Source of the DNA: Pedobacter heparinus DSM 2366
GTDB taxonomy: Bacteria; Bacteroidota; Bacteroidia; Sphingobacteriales; Sphingobacteriaceae
Assembly (NCBI RefSeq): GCF_000023825.1
Contig: NC_013061.1
Span: 1,550,001-1,614,000 of the forward strand
Length of the DNA: 64,000 nucleotides
Direction of reading: 5' to 3'
Every line of letters starts with the position of its first letter. Within the stretch, counting starts at the first letter, position 1. The notes below the pieces were generated by a model, which was not told the origin of the DNA, ran no database searches, and saw nothing but the letters and a program-made list of their open reading frames with translations. The position numbers and the translations under genes are program-made. Of the stretch, positions 35,154 to 43,808 are shown piece by piece.

Positions 35154-36248
35154 TTAAAGGCCGTATGTTGCTTTTAATATTCCCTGAGCTTCAACCAGTT
35201 TTGGATAGCCAGGCTCGTTTAACAATGTATAAAAGCTGGTGTTGATGATATCATTCAGCTTTGTGAAATTCGCTGCCGTAAGTTTACTGCTTGCGGGTCT
35301 GTATTTAAAAGCAGCGATGAAGCCCCAACCTTCAGATAAGGCATGTAACTTAACACCTGGCAATGCACCTAAACCAAGATCTCCGGTAGTAGGAGAGGTA
35401 ACATATTCTAATGCAGCAGCAGCAGCTAATTGCTCCCATTTCTCTAAAATAATCTGGATCTGCTCGTCACGTACTTTAACATCTTTGGCACCAATTGCAG
35501 CTCTTCCTTTTAAAAAGGCATTAAAAATTACTTCGCCAGCTTTAATACCTTTACCACGTTCGGCCAAATATCCGCCCCAGGCCAAAGGTCTTTCGGCTAC
35601 CGGAAGTGTATTGGCATAAGTAATAGTAGGATCGTAATTTGCAGGAACTCCCAAATAACCGAATGCTTCATCAAAATGTTGTTTTTGTAGCGCTATGGTA
35701 GCATCTGTTTTTACAGCAGTTAACAAATCAACAGCTTGCTTAAACAATAAACTTCCCATTAACCCTTTTGCAATAGCCTGAGTATATTCTACACCTTTCG
35801 CATCAACAGCTATTTTACCAGTTGCTGTACGATTAACGAAACCTGCAGTTCCATTGCTGGCAGCAGTAGCTCCTAAAGATTGACTAACGGTAACCAATCC
35901 ATCAAAATAGGCTTTATAGGTAGGACCATCGGTAATTTTTCCGGCTATATTTACGCCGGAAGTGTTTAACGTAGCATCTGTAAAAGGATTGTTAGTGTTG
36001 TTCCAAAAATCGTTTGCCTTTGCAGCGCTTAGAGCTGCAGCACCAGTATTACCGGTTCCTGCATAAGTATTTTGCTCCAGCCACATTCTAACCCTGCTTG
36101 TAGAGCTTGCATAATTGGCATCACTAAAATTATAAGTTGTCGGAACATCATAAGGGGGGATATCATCGTTTTTGTCTTTCTTACAAGACGCAAGACCTAC
36201 TACCACCAGTGCAATGAACATTGAACTTTTAAAGTATTTATTTTTCAT
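35154..36248 (-). CDS. DUF4856 family lipoprotein
   Basis: 364 residues. Signal with lipobox GLASC followed by KKDKND, so a lipoprotein likely facing outwards. YNFSDANYASSTSRVRMWLEQ near the N-terminus and LSEGWGFIAAFKY near the C-terminus fit DUF4856, an all-helical family. It is the first gene of the four-gene leftward operon with imelysin, VKGC homologue and TonB receptor, and diverges from a two-component system across 144 bp. A helical-bundle lipoprotein beside imelysin suggests a paired surface substrate binder; function unknown. Confidence 0.82.
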   Translation of the reverse strand: MKNKYFKSSMFIALVVVGLASCKKDKNDDIPPYDVPTTYNFSDANYASSTSRVRMWLEQNTYAGTGNTGAAALSAAKANDFWNNTNNPFTDATLNTSGVNIAGKITDGPTYKAYFDGLVTVSQSLGATAASNGTAGFVNRTATGKIAVDAKGVEYTQAIAKGLMGSLLFKQAVDLLTAVKTDATIALQKQHFDEAFGYLGVPANYDPTITYANTLPVAERPLAWGGYLAERGKGIKAGEVIFNAFLKGRAAIGAKDVKVRDEQIQIILEKWEQLAAAAALEYVTSPTTGDLGLGALPGVKLHALSEGWGFIAAFKYRPASSKLTAANFTKLNDIINTSFYTLLNEPGYPKLVEAQGILKATYGL

Positions 36249-36316
36249 TTCTTATTGGATTATGTTATTTTTATAATATTGTTTGTATTAAGTCTAAATA
36301 AGTACTAATCTTGCAG

Positions 36317-36353
36317 CAAAGATGTAAGGAGATTCTAAAGAAGTTCTAAAGAA
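36317..36353. promoter_or_regulatory. Tandem direct-repeat operator between the DUF4856-imelysin operon and the two-component genes
   Basis: TTCTAAAGAA occurs twice (36333-36342 and 36344-36353), 11 bp apart start to start, the spacing typical for an OmpR-family dimer. On the minus strand CATCTTTG (36324-36317), one base from the TAnnTTTG -7 consensus, lies 9 bp downstream of the repeats, giving an activator-like layout for the leftward operon. The cognate regulator is probably the one encoded at 36393. Confidence 0.55.
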
Positions 36354-36392
36354 TGAAAAAAAGTATCAAAGCATAAAAAAGAGGTCGGCAGT

Positions 36393-37067
36393 ATGAAGTT
36401 ATTATTGGTAGAAGATGAACCTGTGCTGGTTGAAGAAATGGAGCAGTACTTCAGGTCACATGGCTTTTCCTGCGACCAGGCAGTGAGTTTTTCGCAGGCC
36501 GAGGACAAAATATTGAACAGCCGTTATGATGTAGTGGTGCTTGACATTACCTTACCAGATGGTACAGGTATGGACCTGATTGCCGACATCAGGCAACGGG
36601 ACGCCGAAACGGGCATCGTGATCCTGTCGGCCCGGAATTCCCTGTCGGATAAGCTGGAGGGACTTGATCTGGGGGCCGATGATTACCTGACCAAACCTTT
36701 TTTCCTGGAAGAACTGAGTGCCAGGATCAATGCCCTTTACCGCCGCAAAACCCTCAGGGGTACAGTCGAGATCCTTTTTGATGATTTTACCATTGAACCC
36801 CTGGCTAAACTGTTCTTTTATCTTGGTGAGCCAGTTTCGTTAACTAAAAAAGAATTTGAAATGCTGGTTTACTTTGTGGTAAACAAAAACCGTGTATTGA
36901 GCAAAGCGTCCATTTCCGAGCATCTGTGGGGCGATCATTTCGATCAGCACGTAAATTTCGATACGCTTTATATGCACCTCACCAATCTGCGAAAAAAATT
37001 AACCCGGCTATCGGGTAAACACTATATCAAAACGGTTTATGGGATTGGCTATAAATTTACCTGCTGA
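36393..37067 (+). CDS. OmpR/PhoB family response regulator
   Basis: 224 residues. Receiver domain with acidic pocket VEDEP and phospho-acceptor VVLDITLPDGTG (Asp51), switch residues and the LTKPFF Lys. C-terminal winged helix (about 127-224), with a variant linker. The stop codon overlaps the ATG of the sensor kinase by 1 bp. It is divergent from the DUF4856-imelysin-VKGC-TonB operon with a direct repeat between, so it most likely controls that operon. Confidence 0.95.
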   Translation: MKLLLVEDEPVLVEEMEQYFRSHGFSCDQAVSFSQAEDKILNSRYDVVVLDITLPDGTGMDLIADIRQRDAETGIVILSARNSLSDKLEGLDLGADDYLTKPFFLEELSARINALYRRKTLRGTVEILFDDFTIEPLAKLFFYLGEPVSLTKKEFEMLVYFVVNKNRVLSKASISEHLWGDHFDQHVNFDTLYMHLTNLRKKLTRLSGKHYIKTVYGIGYKFTC

Positions 37068-38305
37068 TGCGGCTGGTATCTAAAATAAGCCTGTACCATT
37101 TTCTGCTCAGCGCTGTCGTGTTGGGGCTTGCCGGGATTCTGCTGTTCATTTTCCTTAGAAATGAAATCTCCCGTGAGATAGAAGAACAACTGGAACTTCA
37201 GTTAGATATGGTTGCAGAAGAGCTGGGCCGGGGGAAGCAGATTGATTTTCCTTTGGTTACAATCAGAAAAGATAATGAAAAGCTGATGCAGATGCCCAAA
37301 ATGTTCAAAGATACACTGATCTATGATCATGTGCAGAAAGTAAATGAGGGGTACTATTATTTTGAGGAAAGCAAAAGGATATGGGGAATACCTTATCGGA
37401 TCAGGGTGATGACTACTTACATAGGCTGGGAAAATTATTCTAAAACCATTGCTATTATTTTCATTTCCATTGCGGTAACCCTGGTTTTAATCGGAACACT
37501 TTTCAACTATTTTATCAGCCGGCAGATCTGGAGACCATTTCTGATCAATTTAAAACGTATGAAAGGTTATTCTGTAAGTTCAAAGGAAGAATTGCAGCTT
37601 ACCCGTACCAATGTAACCGAATTTAAGGAAATGAATATGGTGCTTACCGACCTTGCGGCAAGGGGGAAAAGAGAGTATACAGCACTAAAAGAATTTACCG
37701 AAAATGCTTCGCATGAAATACAAACCCCATTGAGCATTTTAAAGGCCAGTCTGGAAAGTATGAGCCAGATTGCGCTTGATGCGAACTTGATTAAGCCGTT
37801 GAATGATGCAAAACTGGCAGTTACTCGTTTGAGTAAAGTGAATAAAGGTTTGCTGCTGCTGGCCAAACTGGAAAATAATAGTTTTGCGGATAAGCAAAGC
37901 TTGCAACTGGATGAATTGCTGAAGAACAGTTATGAAATGATGGAAGACCTTTTTCAGCATAAAAATCTTTCTGTTAAATTTCAACTGATGGATAAACAGG
38001 TATTTGCCAATCTGTTTTTAATGGAGATACTGATTACTAACCTGCTTTCCAATCTTTTGTCGCACACGGCATCAGGTGCAAAAATAGGCATAGTATTAAA
38101 TGATAAAGAATTTACTTTTTTGAATGAAGGCGCAGTTCTGGCATTTCCCGAATCGAAATTGTTTTCAAGATTCGGCAAGGGGGCACCTGGTTATAAGGGG
38201 AATGGCCTGGGTCTTTCCATCGTAAAGCAAATATGTATATTAAATGACTGGCAGGTTGGGTATACTTATCAGGATGGGATGCATGTTTTCAGGGTGCAGT
38301 TTTAG
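37067..38305 (+). CDS. Membrane sensor histidine kinase
   Basis: 412 residues. Two membrane helices (about 8-31 and 125-150) flank a periplasmic sensor of about 90 residues. The phospho-acceptor region is ENASHEIQTPLSIL (His216). The ATPase domain keeps ITNLLSNLLSHT (N box) and GNGLGLSIVKQI (G2 box); the first G box is less clear. It overlaps the response regulator gene by 1 bp. The signal is unknown; the link to the imelysin operon suggests iron or another metal. The 3' end overlaps the convergent lysR gene by 17 bp. Confidence 0.93.
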   Translation: MRLVSKISLYHFLLSAVVLGLAGILLFIFLRNEISREIEEQLELQLDMVAEELGRGKQIDFPLVTIRKDNEKLMQMPKMFKDTLIYDHVQKVNEGYYYFEESKRIWGIPYRIRVMTTYIGWENYSKTIAIIFISIAVTLVLIGTLFNYFISRQIWRPFLINLKRMKGYSVSSKEELQLTRTNVTEFKEMNMVLTDLAARGKREYTALKEFTENASHEIQTPLSILKASLESMSQIALDANLIKPLNDAKLAVTRLSKVNKGLLLLAKLENNSFADKQSLQLDELLKNSYEMMEDLFQHKNLSVKFQLMDKQVFANLFLMEILITNLLSNLLSHTASGAKIGIVLNDKEFTFLNEGAVLAFPESKLFSRFGKGAPGYKGNGLGLSIVKQICILNDWQVGYTYQDGMHVFRVQF

Positions 38306-39212
38306 CTGTAACCAATAATTCTGGAATGGATTTGCGCAGCAATTTAATTACATTTTTTAGTGCCGGGTTCCGGTTTGATGCTTTCCAGGCCACGTATAGT
38401 TCTGTTCTTTGGGGGATGTTTTTAAGTTCAATGAACCTGACGTTCAGGTTGTACCCGTATTGCAGGGAAGTGGGTACAATGGCAAGTCCCATTCCTTCTT
38501 CTATCAGTTTGAATATGGTTAAGGCATTTACAGACCGGTGAAAAACTTTGGGGCGAAAGCCATGGTCTTCACAGATACTCGTAATCAGGTCATGGTAAAA
38601 AGGACTGTCCTCACTGGAAAAAAATATAAAAGGCTCATTACTGAACTCAGCTATCCCCTTAAAATTAAACTCATTTATGGGATGTTGCTTTGGAAGTACC
38701 AAAGAGAAGGTCTCTTGCTGAACCAGGTGCCGGGAAATCCCCTCAGGAAGACGGTGCAGCCGAACGAAACCCAGGTCTAATTTATCCTTTTCCAACAGCT
38801 CGATTTGCATTTTATTCGGCATTTCGTCTAAAATGGTCTGTATGCCGGGATATTCCTTATTTAAACCGAGTACCAGTTCCGGGACAATCTTTTGTACTGC
38901 CGAACCCAAAAAGCCTATCCGGAGTTCAGTTTCCCTGCCCTGTCCAATGTTATCCAGCTGACGTTTGACGGTTTCGAGGTGGTTGAAAAGAAAATCTACT
39001 TCATCTTTTAAATATAAGCCGGCTGCAGTAAGTTCTACTTTTTTCTTGCTGCGGTCAAACAGGGCAACATTGAATATTTCTTCCATCTGCATGATCTGAC
39101 GGCTAAGGCCAGGCTGGGATATAAACAGTCGCTCTGCGGCCTTTCTGAACTTCAGTTCTTCGGCCAGTACCTGGAAATATTTCAAGTGTCTGAGTTCTAT
39201 CTGATAACCCAT
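38289..39212 (-). CDS. LysR family transcriptional regulator, divergent from hutH
   Basis: 307 residues. N-terminal helix-turn-helix (HLKYFQVLAEELKFRKAAERLFISQPGLSRQI) and a periplasmic-binding-like effector domain (about 90-300). LysR regulators usually control the divergent neighbour, here hutHU; urocanate or histidine would then be the inducer, an inference. Its promoter element overlaps that of hutH in a palindrome. The 3' end runs 17 bp into the convergent histidine kinase gene. Confidence 0.93.
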   Translation of the reverse strand: MGYQIELRHLKYFQVLAEELKFRKAAERLFISQPGLSRQIMQMEEIFNVALFDRSKKKVELTAAGLYLKDEVDFLFNHLETVKRQLDNIGQGRETELRIGFLGSAVQKIVPELVLGLNKEYPGIQTILDEMPNKMQIELLEKDKLDLGFVRLHRLPEGISRHLVQQETFSLVLPKQHPINEFNFKGIAEFSNEPFIFFSSEDSPFYHDLITSICEDHGFRPKVFHRSVNALTIFKLIEEGMGLAIVPTSLQYGYNLNVRFIELKNIPQRTELYVAWKASNRNPALKNVIKLLRKSIPELLVTAKTAP

Positions 39213-39250
39213 GGTTATTGTTTAATGATGTAAATGGTATTTATACGAAT

Positions 39251-39271
39251 CAAAGATAGGGTTTATCTTTG
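39251..39271. promoter_or_regulatory. Facing -7 elements of lysR and hutH in one 21-bp palindrome
   Basis: CAAAGATA-gggtt-TATCTTTG is a perfect inverted repeat. Each arm, read towards its own gene, is TATCTTTG, a TAnnTTTG -7 element. The plus-strand copy (39264-39271) would start transcription within a few bases of the hutH ATG at 39280, giving a very short or absent leader. The minus copy serves lysR (ATG at 39212). Confidence 0.65.
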
Positions 39272-39279
39272 TGTAAAAG

Positions 39280-40866
39280 ATGGTAAAAATGAGTGCTAAA
39301 CAGGTTTTTAATTACGGATCAGACTTCCTGACGGCCAGTAAGGCCCTGGAGATCAGCAGGGGTACGATAAGAGGTGTATTAAATCCGGATACCCGCATGA
39401 AGGTACAGGAAAGCAGCAGGATAGTGGGCGCAATTGCTTTGGCCGACAAAGCTGTTTACGGCATCAATACAGGCTTTGGTCCGCTGTGTACCACCATGAT
39501 CTCTGCCGAAGATACCCGTAAATTGCAGGAAAATATTTTAAAGAGCCATGCTGTAGGCATTGGTGAACCCATAGATGAAGAACTCTCGAGATTGATGCTG
39601 GTGCTTAAATTGCATGCCCTGGCTATGGGTTATTCGGGTATACAGGAAAATACGCTGGACCGGATCATCTGGCATCTGGAATCCGGGGCGATACCTGTGG
39701 TACCTACACAGGGTTCTGTAGGTGCTTCCGGCGATCTGGCACCTTTATCCCATCTTTTTCTTCCTTTAATTGGCCTCGGAAAAGTACATTATAAAGGGAA
39801 GATCATTTCAACAGAAAAGCTGTTGAAAGAACAGGGGCTGAAACCCATTGTACTGGCCGCAAAAGAAGGGCTGGCCTTAATCAATGGTACACAATTTATT
39901 GCTGCCCATGCAGTAAAAGTGGTTTCCCGTTTTCATAATGTGCTGGCTACAGCAGATATTGTTGCAGCAATGATGCTGGAAGGGTTAATGGGCTCTGCAA
40001 GACCTTTTGATGAACAGCTGCACCTGCTGCGGTCATATAAAGGCAACCAGCATGTTGCAGCCAATATCCGCAATTTGCTTACTGGTTCCGAAATTGTAAA
40101 TGCGCATAGAGATTGTGCAAAAGTACAGGATCCGTATTCGTTGCGCTGTATCCCTCAGGTGCATGGTGCTTCAAGGAACGCATGGTTACATTTAAAAGAA
40201 ATACTGGAGACAGAGATCAATTCGGTAACAGATAATCCGGTTATTTTTAGCGAAGAGCTGACCATAAGCGGTGGGAATTTTCATGGGCAGCCTATAGCTA
40301 TGCCCCTGGATTATGCTTGTTTGGCAGCTTCCGAGATGGGCAACATCTCAGATCGCCGGATTTATCTTTCGCTGGAAGGGAATACAGTGGCTGTGCCCAG
40401 GCTTTTGATGCGGGAAACGGGACTGAATTCAGGATTTATGATCTTACAATATACTTCGGCTGCTTTGGCAAGTGAAAATAAAGGCCTTTGTTTTCCGGCA
40501 AGTGCCGATAGTATTCCTACCTCATTGGGGCAGGAAGACCATGTAAGTATGGGTTCTATTAGTGGGCGTAAGGCACTGCAGGTAATAGAAAATGTAGAAA
40601 AAATATTGGGTATAGAGCTTTTTTGTGCTGCGCAGGCCATGGATTATCATGCGCCACTAAAATCGGGAAAGCTCATCAGCGCCATACATGATTTTGTACG
40701 TTCAAAAGTTGTTCACCTGGAGCAGGACCAGATCATGTATGAAATGATGCAGACAACCATTGATCTGGTACAATCAGGAACGATCGTAAAGCTGGCCGAA
40801 GCTTCTGCGGTTAAAGAACAGCTGATTTACAGTACTGCATTTCAAACACAATTTGAAACATTTTAG
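39280..40866 (+). CDS. hutH: Histidine ammonia-lyase
   Basis: 528 residues. The MIO prosthetic group forms from Ala149-Ser150-Gly151 in QGSVGASGDLAPLSH, and the catalytic Tyr lies in VYGINTGFGPL. The enzyme deaminates histidine to urocanate. The ATG at 39280 gives MVKMSAKQVF; a second ATG at 39289 is equally possible and would leave more leader. hutU follows 2 bp after the stop codon. hutI and hutG/ftcD are not in the window. Confidence 0.97.
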   Translation: MVKMSAKQVFNYGSDFLTASKALEISRGTIRGVLNPDTRMKVQESSRIVGAIALADKAVYGINTGFGPLCTTMISAEDTRKLQENILKSHAVGIGEPIDEELSRLMLVLKLHALAMGYSGIQENTLDRIIWHLESGAIPVVPTQGSVGASGDLAPLSHLFLPLIGLGKVHYKGKIISTEKLLKEQGLKPIVLAAKEGLALINGTQFIAAHAVKVVSRFHNVLATADIVAAMMLEGLMGSARPFDEQLHLLRSYKGNQHVAANIRNLLTGSEIVNAHRDCAKVQDPYSLRCIPQVHGASRNAWLHLKEILETEINSVTDNPVIFSEELTISGGNFHGQPIAMPLDYACLAASEMGNISDRRIYLSLEGNTVAVPRLLMRETGLNSGFMILQYTSAALASENKGLCFPASADSIPTSLGQEDHVSMGSISGRKALQVIENVEKILGIELFCAAQAMDYHAPLKSGKLISAIHDFVRSKVVHLEQDQIMYEMMQTTIDLVQSGTIVKLAEASAVKEQLIYSTAFQTQFETF

Positions 40867-40868
40867 CT

Positions 40869-42869
40869 ATGGACTTTAAAGCACAGATCTTACAGGGGAT
40901 ACCAAGGGCACTGCCTAAAAAAAAGGTTTATGATACGCAGGTAAACCACGCGCCTAAAAAAAAGGCCATTTTAACGAAGGAAGAAAAAAAACTTGCTTTA
41001 CGCAATGCGCTGCGTTATTTCCCGGAAGGCTGGCATGCTGAACTGGCCACTGAGTTTTTAGCAGAACTGGAAACCTACGGACGCATTTATATGTACCGTT
41101 TCAGGCCGGATTATGAGATGTATGCCCGGCCAGTACAGGAGTATCCTTTTCAAAGTTTGCATGCTGCCTGTATACAGCTGATGATCCAGAATAATCTTGA
41201 CCCGTCAATTGCCCAGCATCCGCATGAACTGATCACTTATGGTGGAAATGGCAGTGTTTTTCAAAACTGGGCGCAATACCTGATCACGATGCAATACCTG
41301 GCCGGAATGACAGATGGCCAAACCTTAAATATCTATAGCGGTCATCCACAGGGCTTGTTTCCTTCTTCGCCGGCAGCACCACGTGTAGTGGTCACAAATG
41401 GCATGATGATCCCGAATTATTCTTCGGCAGACGACCTGGAAAAATACAATGCTTTAGGGGTAACCCAATATGGGCAGATGACGGCTGGTTCGTATATGTA
41501 TATTGGTCCTCAGGGGATTGTGCATGGTACTACAATTACACTGATGAATGCTTTCAGGAGAAAACTGGGGATGTCAGAAAGCCCGGCAGGCCGGGTTTTT
41601 CTTACCGCAGGTTTAGGGGGCATGAGCGGCGCACAACCTAAGGCAGGAAATATCACAGGTTGTATTACAGTATGTGCTGAAATTAATCCTGAAGCGGCAA
41701 GAAAAAGGCATCAGCAAGGCTGGGTAGATGAGCTCATTTTCAATTTAGATGCTTTATTGCAAAGGGTAAAAGCAGCAAAGGAAATAAAAGAAACAGTATC
41801 GCTGGCTTATATTGGAAATGTGGTAGATGTTTGGGAAGGTTTTGATGCCGCAGGTGTTCTGGTAGAGATCGGATCGGACCAGACTTCGCTCCATAACCCA
41901 TGGTCTGGCGGCTACTATCCTGCAGGGCTTACTTATGCGGAAGCGAACCAGATGATGGCCGAAGCGCCTGCTCTTTTTAAAGAAAAGGTAGAGGCTTCAT
42001 TGATCAGGCATGCTGCAGCCGTGAACCGGCATGTAAATAAGGGTACATATTTCTTTGACTATGGGAATGCCTTCCTGCTGGAATGCAGCAGGGCAGGAGC
42101 GGATGTAATGGCTGATGATGGCGTAGATTTTAAATATACTTCATATGTAGAAGATATTTTGGGGCCGATGTGTTTTGATTATGGTTTTGGCCCCTTCAGA
42201 TGGGTGTGTACTTCGGGTGACCCTGAGGATCTGGTAACAACGGACGTGATTGCCATGGAGGTTTTGCAGGAGATCAGGACAGAAGCCCCTGTTGAAATAC
42301 AGCAGCAGCTGCAGGACAATATAACCTGGATCAGGGAAGCCGGGGCCAACAAGCTGGTGGTGGGTTCCCAGGCCAGGATTTTGTACGCAGATGCTGAAGG
42401 CAGGGCCAAAATAGCAGCGGCGTTTAATACCGCTGTTCAGGAAGGCAGGTTAAAAGCACCCATTGTTCTGGGCCGTGATCATCACGACGTGAGCGGCACA
42501 GATTCTCCTTTCAGGGAAACGAGTAACATTTACGATGGCAGTCGTTTTACAGCCGATATGGCTATTCAGAACGTTATTGGTGATAGTTTCAGGGGCGCAA
42601 CCTGGGTGTCGGTCCATAATGGTGGTGGTGTAGGCTGGGGTGAAGTGATTAACGGAGGCTTTGGAATGGTACTGGATGGTACCGCTACAGCTGCTGAAAA
42701 ACTGAAAAGTATGCTCTTTTTTGATGTAAACAATGGCATAGCAAGACGAAGCTGGGCACGGAACAAAGAAGCCAGATTTGCGATTGAAAGGGAAATGGGC
42801 AGGACGCCGGATTTAAATATTACCCTGCCAAACCTGGTTGACGATAACCTGCTGGATGCACTGGTTTAA
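40869..42869 (+). CDS. hutU: Urocanate hydratase
   Basis: 666 residues, the longer Bacteroidota-type form. YGGNGSVFQNWAQYLITMQYL, YSGHPQGLFPSSPAAPRVVVTNGMM and TAGLGGMSGAQPKA are conserved NAD-binding and active-site regions of urocanases. It converts urocanate to 4-imidazolone-5-propionate. It begins 2 bp after hutH, so the two are co-transcribed and probably coupled. Unusual features are limited to an N-terminal Lys-rich segment (residues about 17-40). Confidence 0.97.
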   Translation: MDFKAQILQGIPRALPKKKVYDTQVNHAPKKKAILTKEEKKLALRNALRYFPEGWHAELATEFLAELETYGRIYMYRFRPDYEMYARPVQEYPFQSLHAACIQLMIQNNLDPSIAQHPHELITYGGNGSVFQNWAQYLITMQYLAGMTDGQTLNIYSGHPQGLFPSSPAAPRVVVTNGMMIPNYSSADDLEKYNALGVTQYGQMTAGSYMYIGPQGIVHGTTITLMNAFRRKLGMSESPAGRVFLTAGLGGMSGAQPKAGNITGCITVCAEINPEAARKRHQQGWVDELIFNLDALLQRVKAAKEIKETVSLAYIGNVVDVWEGFDAAGVLVEIGSDQTSLHNPWSGGYYPAGLTYAEANQMMAEAPALFKEKVEASLIRHAAAVNRHVNKGTYFFDYGNAFLLECSRAGADVMADDGVDFKYTSYVEDILGPMCFDYGFGPFRWVCTSGDPEDLVTTDVIAMEVLQEIRTEAPVEIQQQLQDNITWIREAGANKLVVGSQARILYADAEGRAKIAAAFNTAVQEGRLKAPIVLGRDHHDVSGTDSPFRETSNIYDGSRFTADMAIQNVIGDSFRGATWVSVHNGGGVGWGEVINGGFGMVLDGTATAAEKLKSMLFFDVNNGIARRSWARNKEARFAIEREMGRTPDLNITLPNLVDDNLLDALV

Positions 42870-42914
42870 CTCAAAACAATTTCCCTGCACCTCTGTTGAT
42901 AGCATTATAATAAG

Positions 42915-43808
42915 ATGGCCAACAACCAAAAATCAATTTATAGTGCACTTGCTGCTAATTTGCTGATTGCAATAACAAAGTTTATTGCGGGGGCATTTAC
43001 CAACAGTTCATCTATGATTTCTGAAGGTATACATTCGACAGTGGATACCACCAATCAGCTGCTGCTTTTGTATGGGTTAAAAAGGAGCAGAAAACCAGCA
43101 GATCAATATCATCCCTTCGGTTATGGAAAGGAACTTTATTTCTGGTCCTTTGTGGTCTCCATCCTGATATTCGGTTTGGGGGGCGCTTTGTCAATTTTTC
43201 AGGGAGTTGTACACATCAGGGAACCGGAGCTGATGAAAGATCCAATCTGGAACTATGTGGTATTGGTCCTCTCGCTTATTTTTGAAGGTACATCTTTGTT
43301 CATCGCAGTTAAAGCGTTTAACAAGACCCGCAACGGGGCAGGGTGGTGGGACGCCATTATTAAAAGCAAGGACCCTTCCAGTTTTCTGGTTGTTTTTGAA
43401 GATGGGGCAGCAGTAGCAGGTTTAATCATTGTGATGATACTGATGGGCCTAAGCCATGCCTTGCATATTCCGGAACTGGATGGACTGGCATCGGTAATTG
43501 TGGGCTTATTGCTGGTTTTTGTTTCTTTTATCCTGGCCAGGGAAAGCAGAAGTTTGCTCATGGGAGAAGGGATAGCTCCGGAAACCAGACAGAAGATTGC
43601 AGAACTTGCAGAAAAAGATGCAGCAGTGCTGAAAGTTAAAAATATACTTTCCACTTACCAGTCACCCGAGGAAGTTGTATTAATGCTCATCATAGATTTT
43701 GAAGATCATCTGGATACAGAGGAGATCACAGGGGCCATAGAACGCATTCGCGAAAACATAAAAAAAGAGTTTCAACTGGTCCGGTTTGTGCTTATTCAGC
43801 CGGAATAA
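42915..43808 (+). CDS. Cation diffusion facilitator (CDF) transporter
   Basis: 297 residues. Six membrane helices begin with IYSALAANLLIAITKFIAGA; SSSMISEGIHSTVDTTNQLLLL and the later FEDGAAVAGLIIVMI supply the metal-site residues typical of the SLC30A9-like branch (His/Asp in the first, Asp in the second). A cytoplasmic C-terminal domain (about 210-297) ends in FEDHLDTEEI. It exports Zn2+ or a similar ion. It is 45 bp after hutU, possibly on the same transcript; hut enzymes and zinc homeostasis genes do co-occur in bacteria. The 3' end overlaps the convergent GDPD gene by 17 bp. Confidence 0.9.
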   Translation: MANNQKSIYSALAANLLIAITKFIAGAFTNSSSMISEGIHSTVDTTNQLLLLYGLKRSRKPADQYHPFGYGKELYFWSFVVSILIFGLGGALSIFQGVVHIREPELMKDPIWNYVVLVLSLIFEGTSLFIAVKAFNKTRNGAGWWDAIIKSKDPSSFLVVFEDGAAVAGLIIVMILMGLSHALHIPELDGLASVIVGLLLVFVSFILARESRSLLMGEGIAPETRQKIAELAEKDAAVLKVKNILSTYQSPEEVVLMLIIDFEDHLDTEEITGAIERIRENIKKEFQLVRFVLIQPE

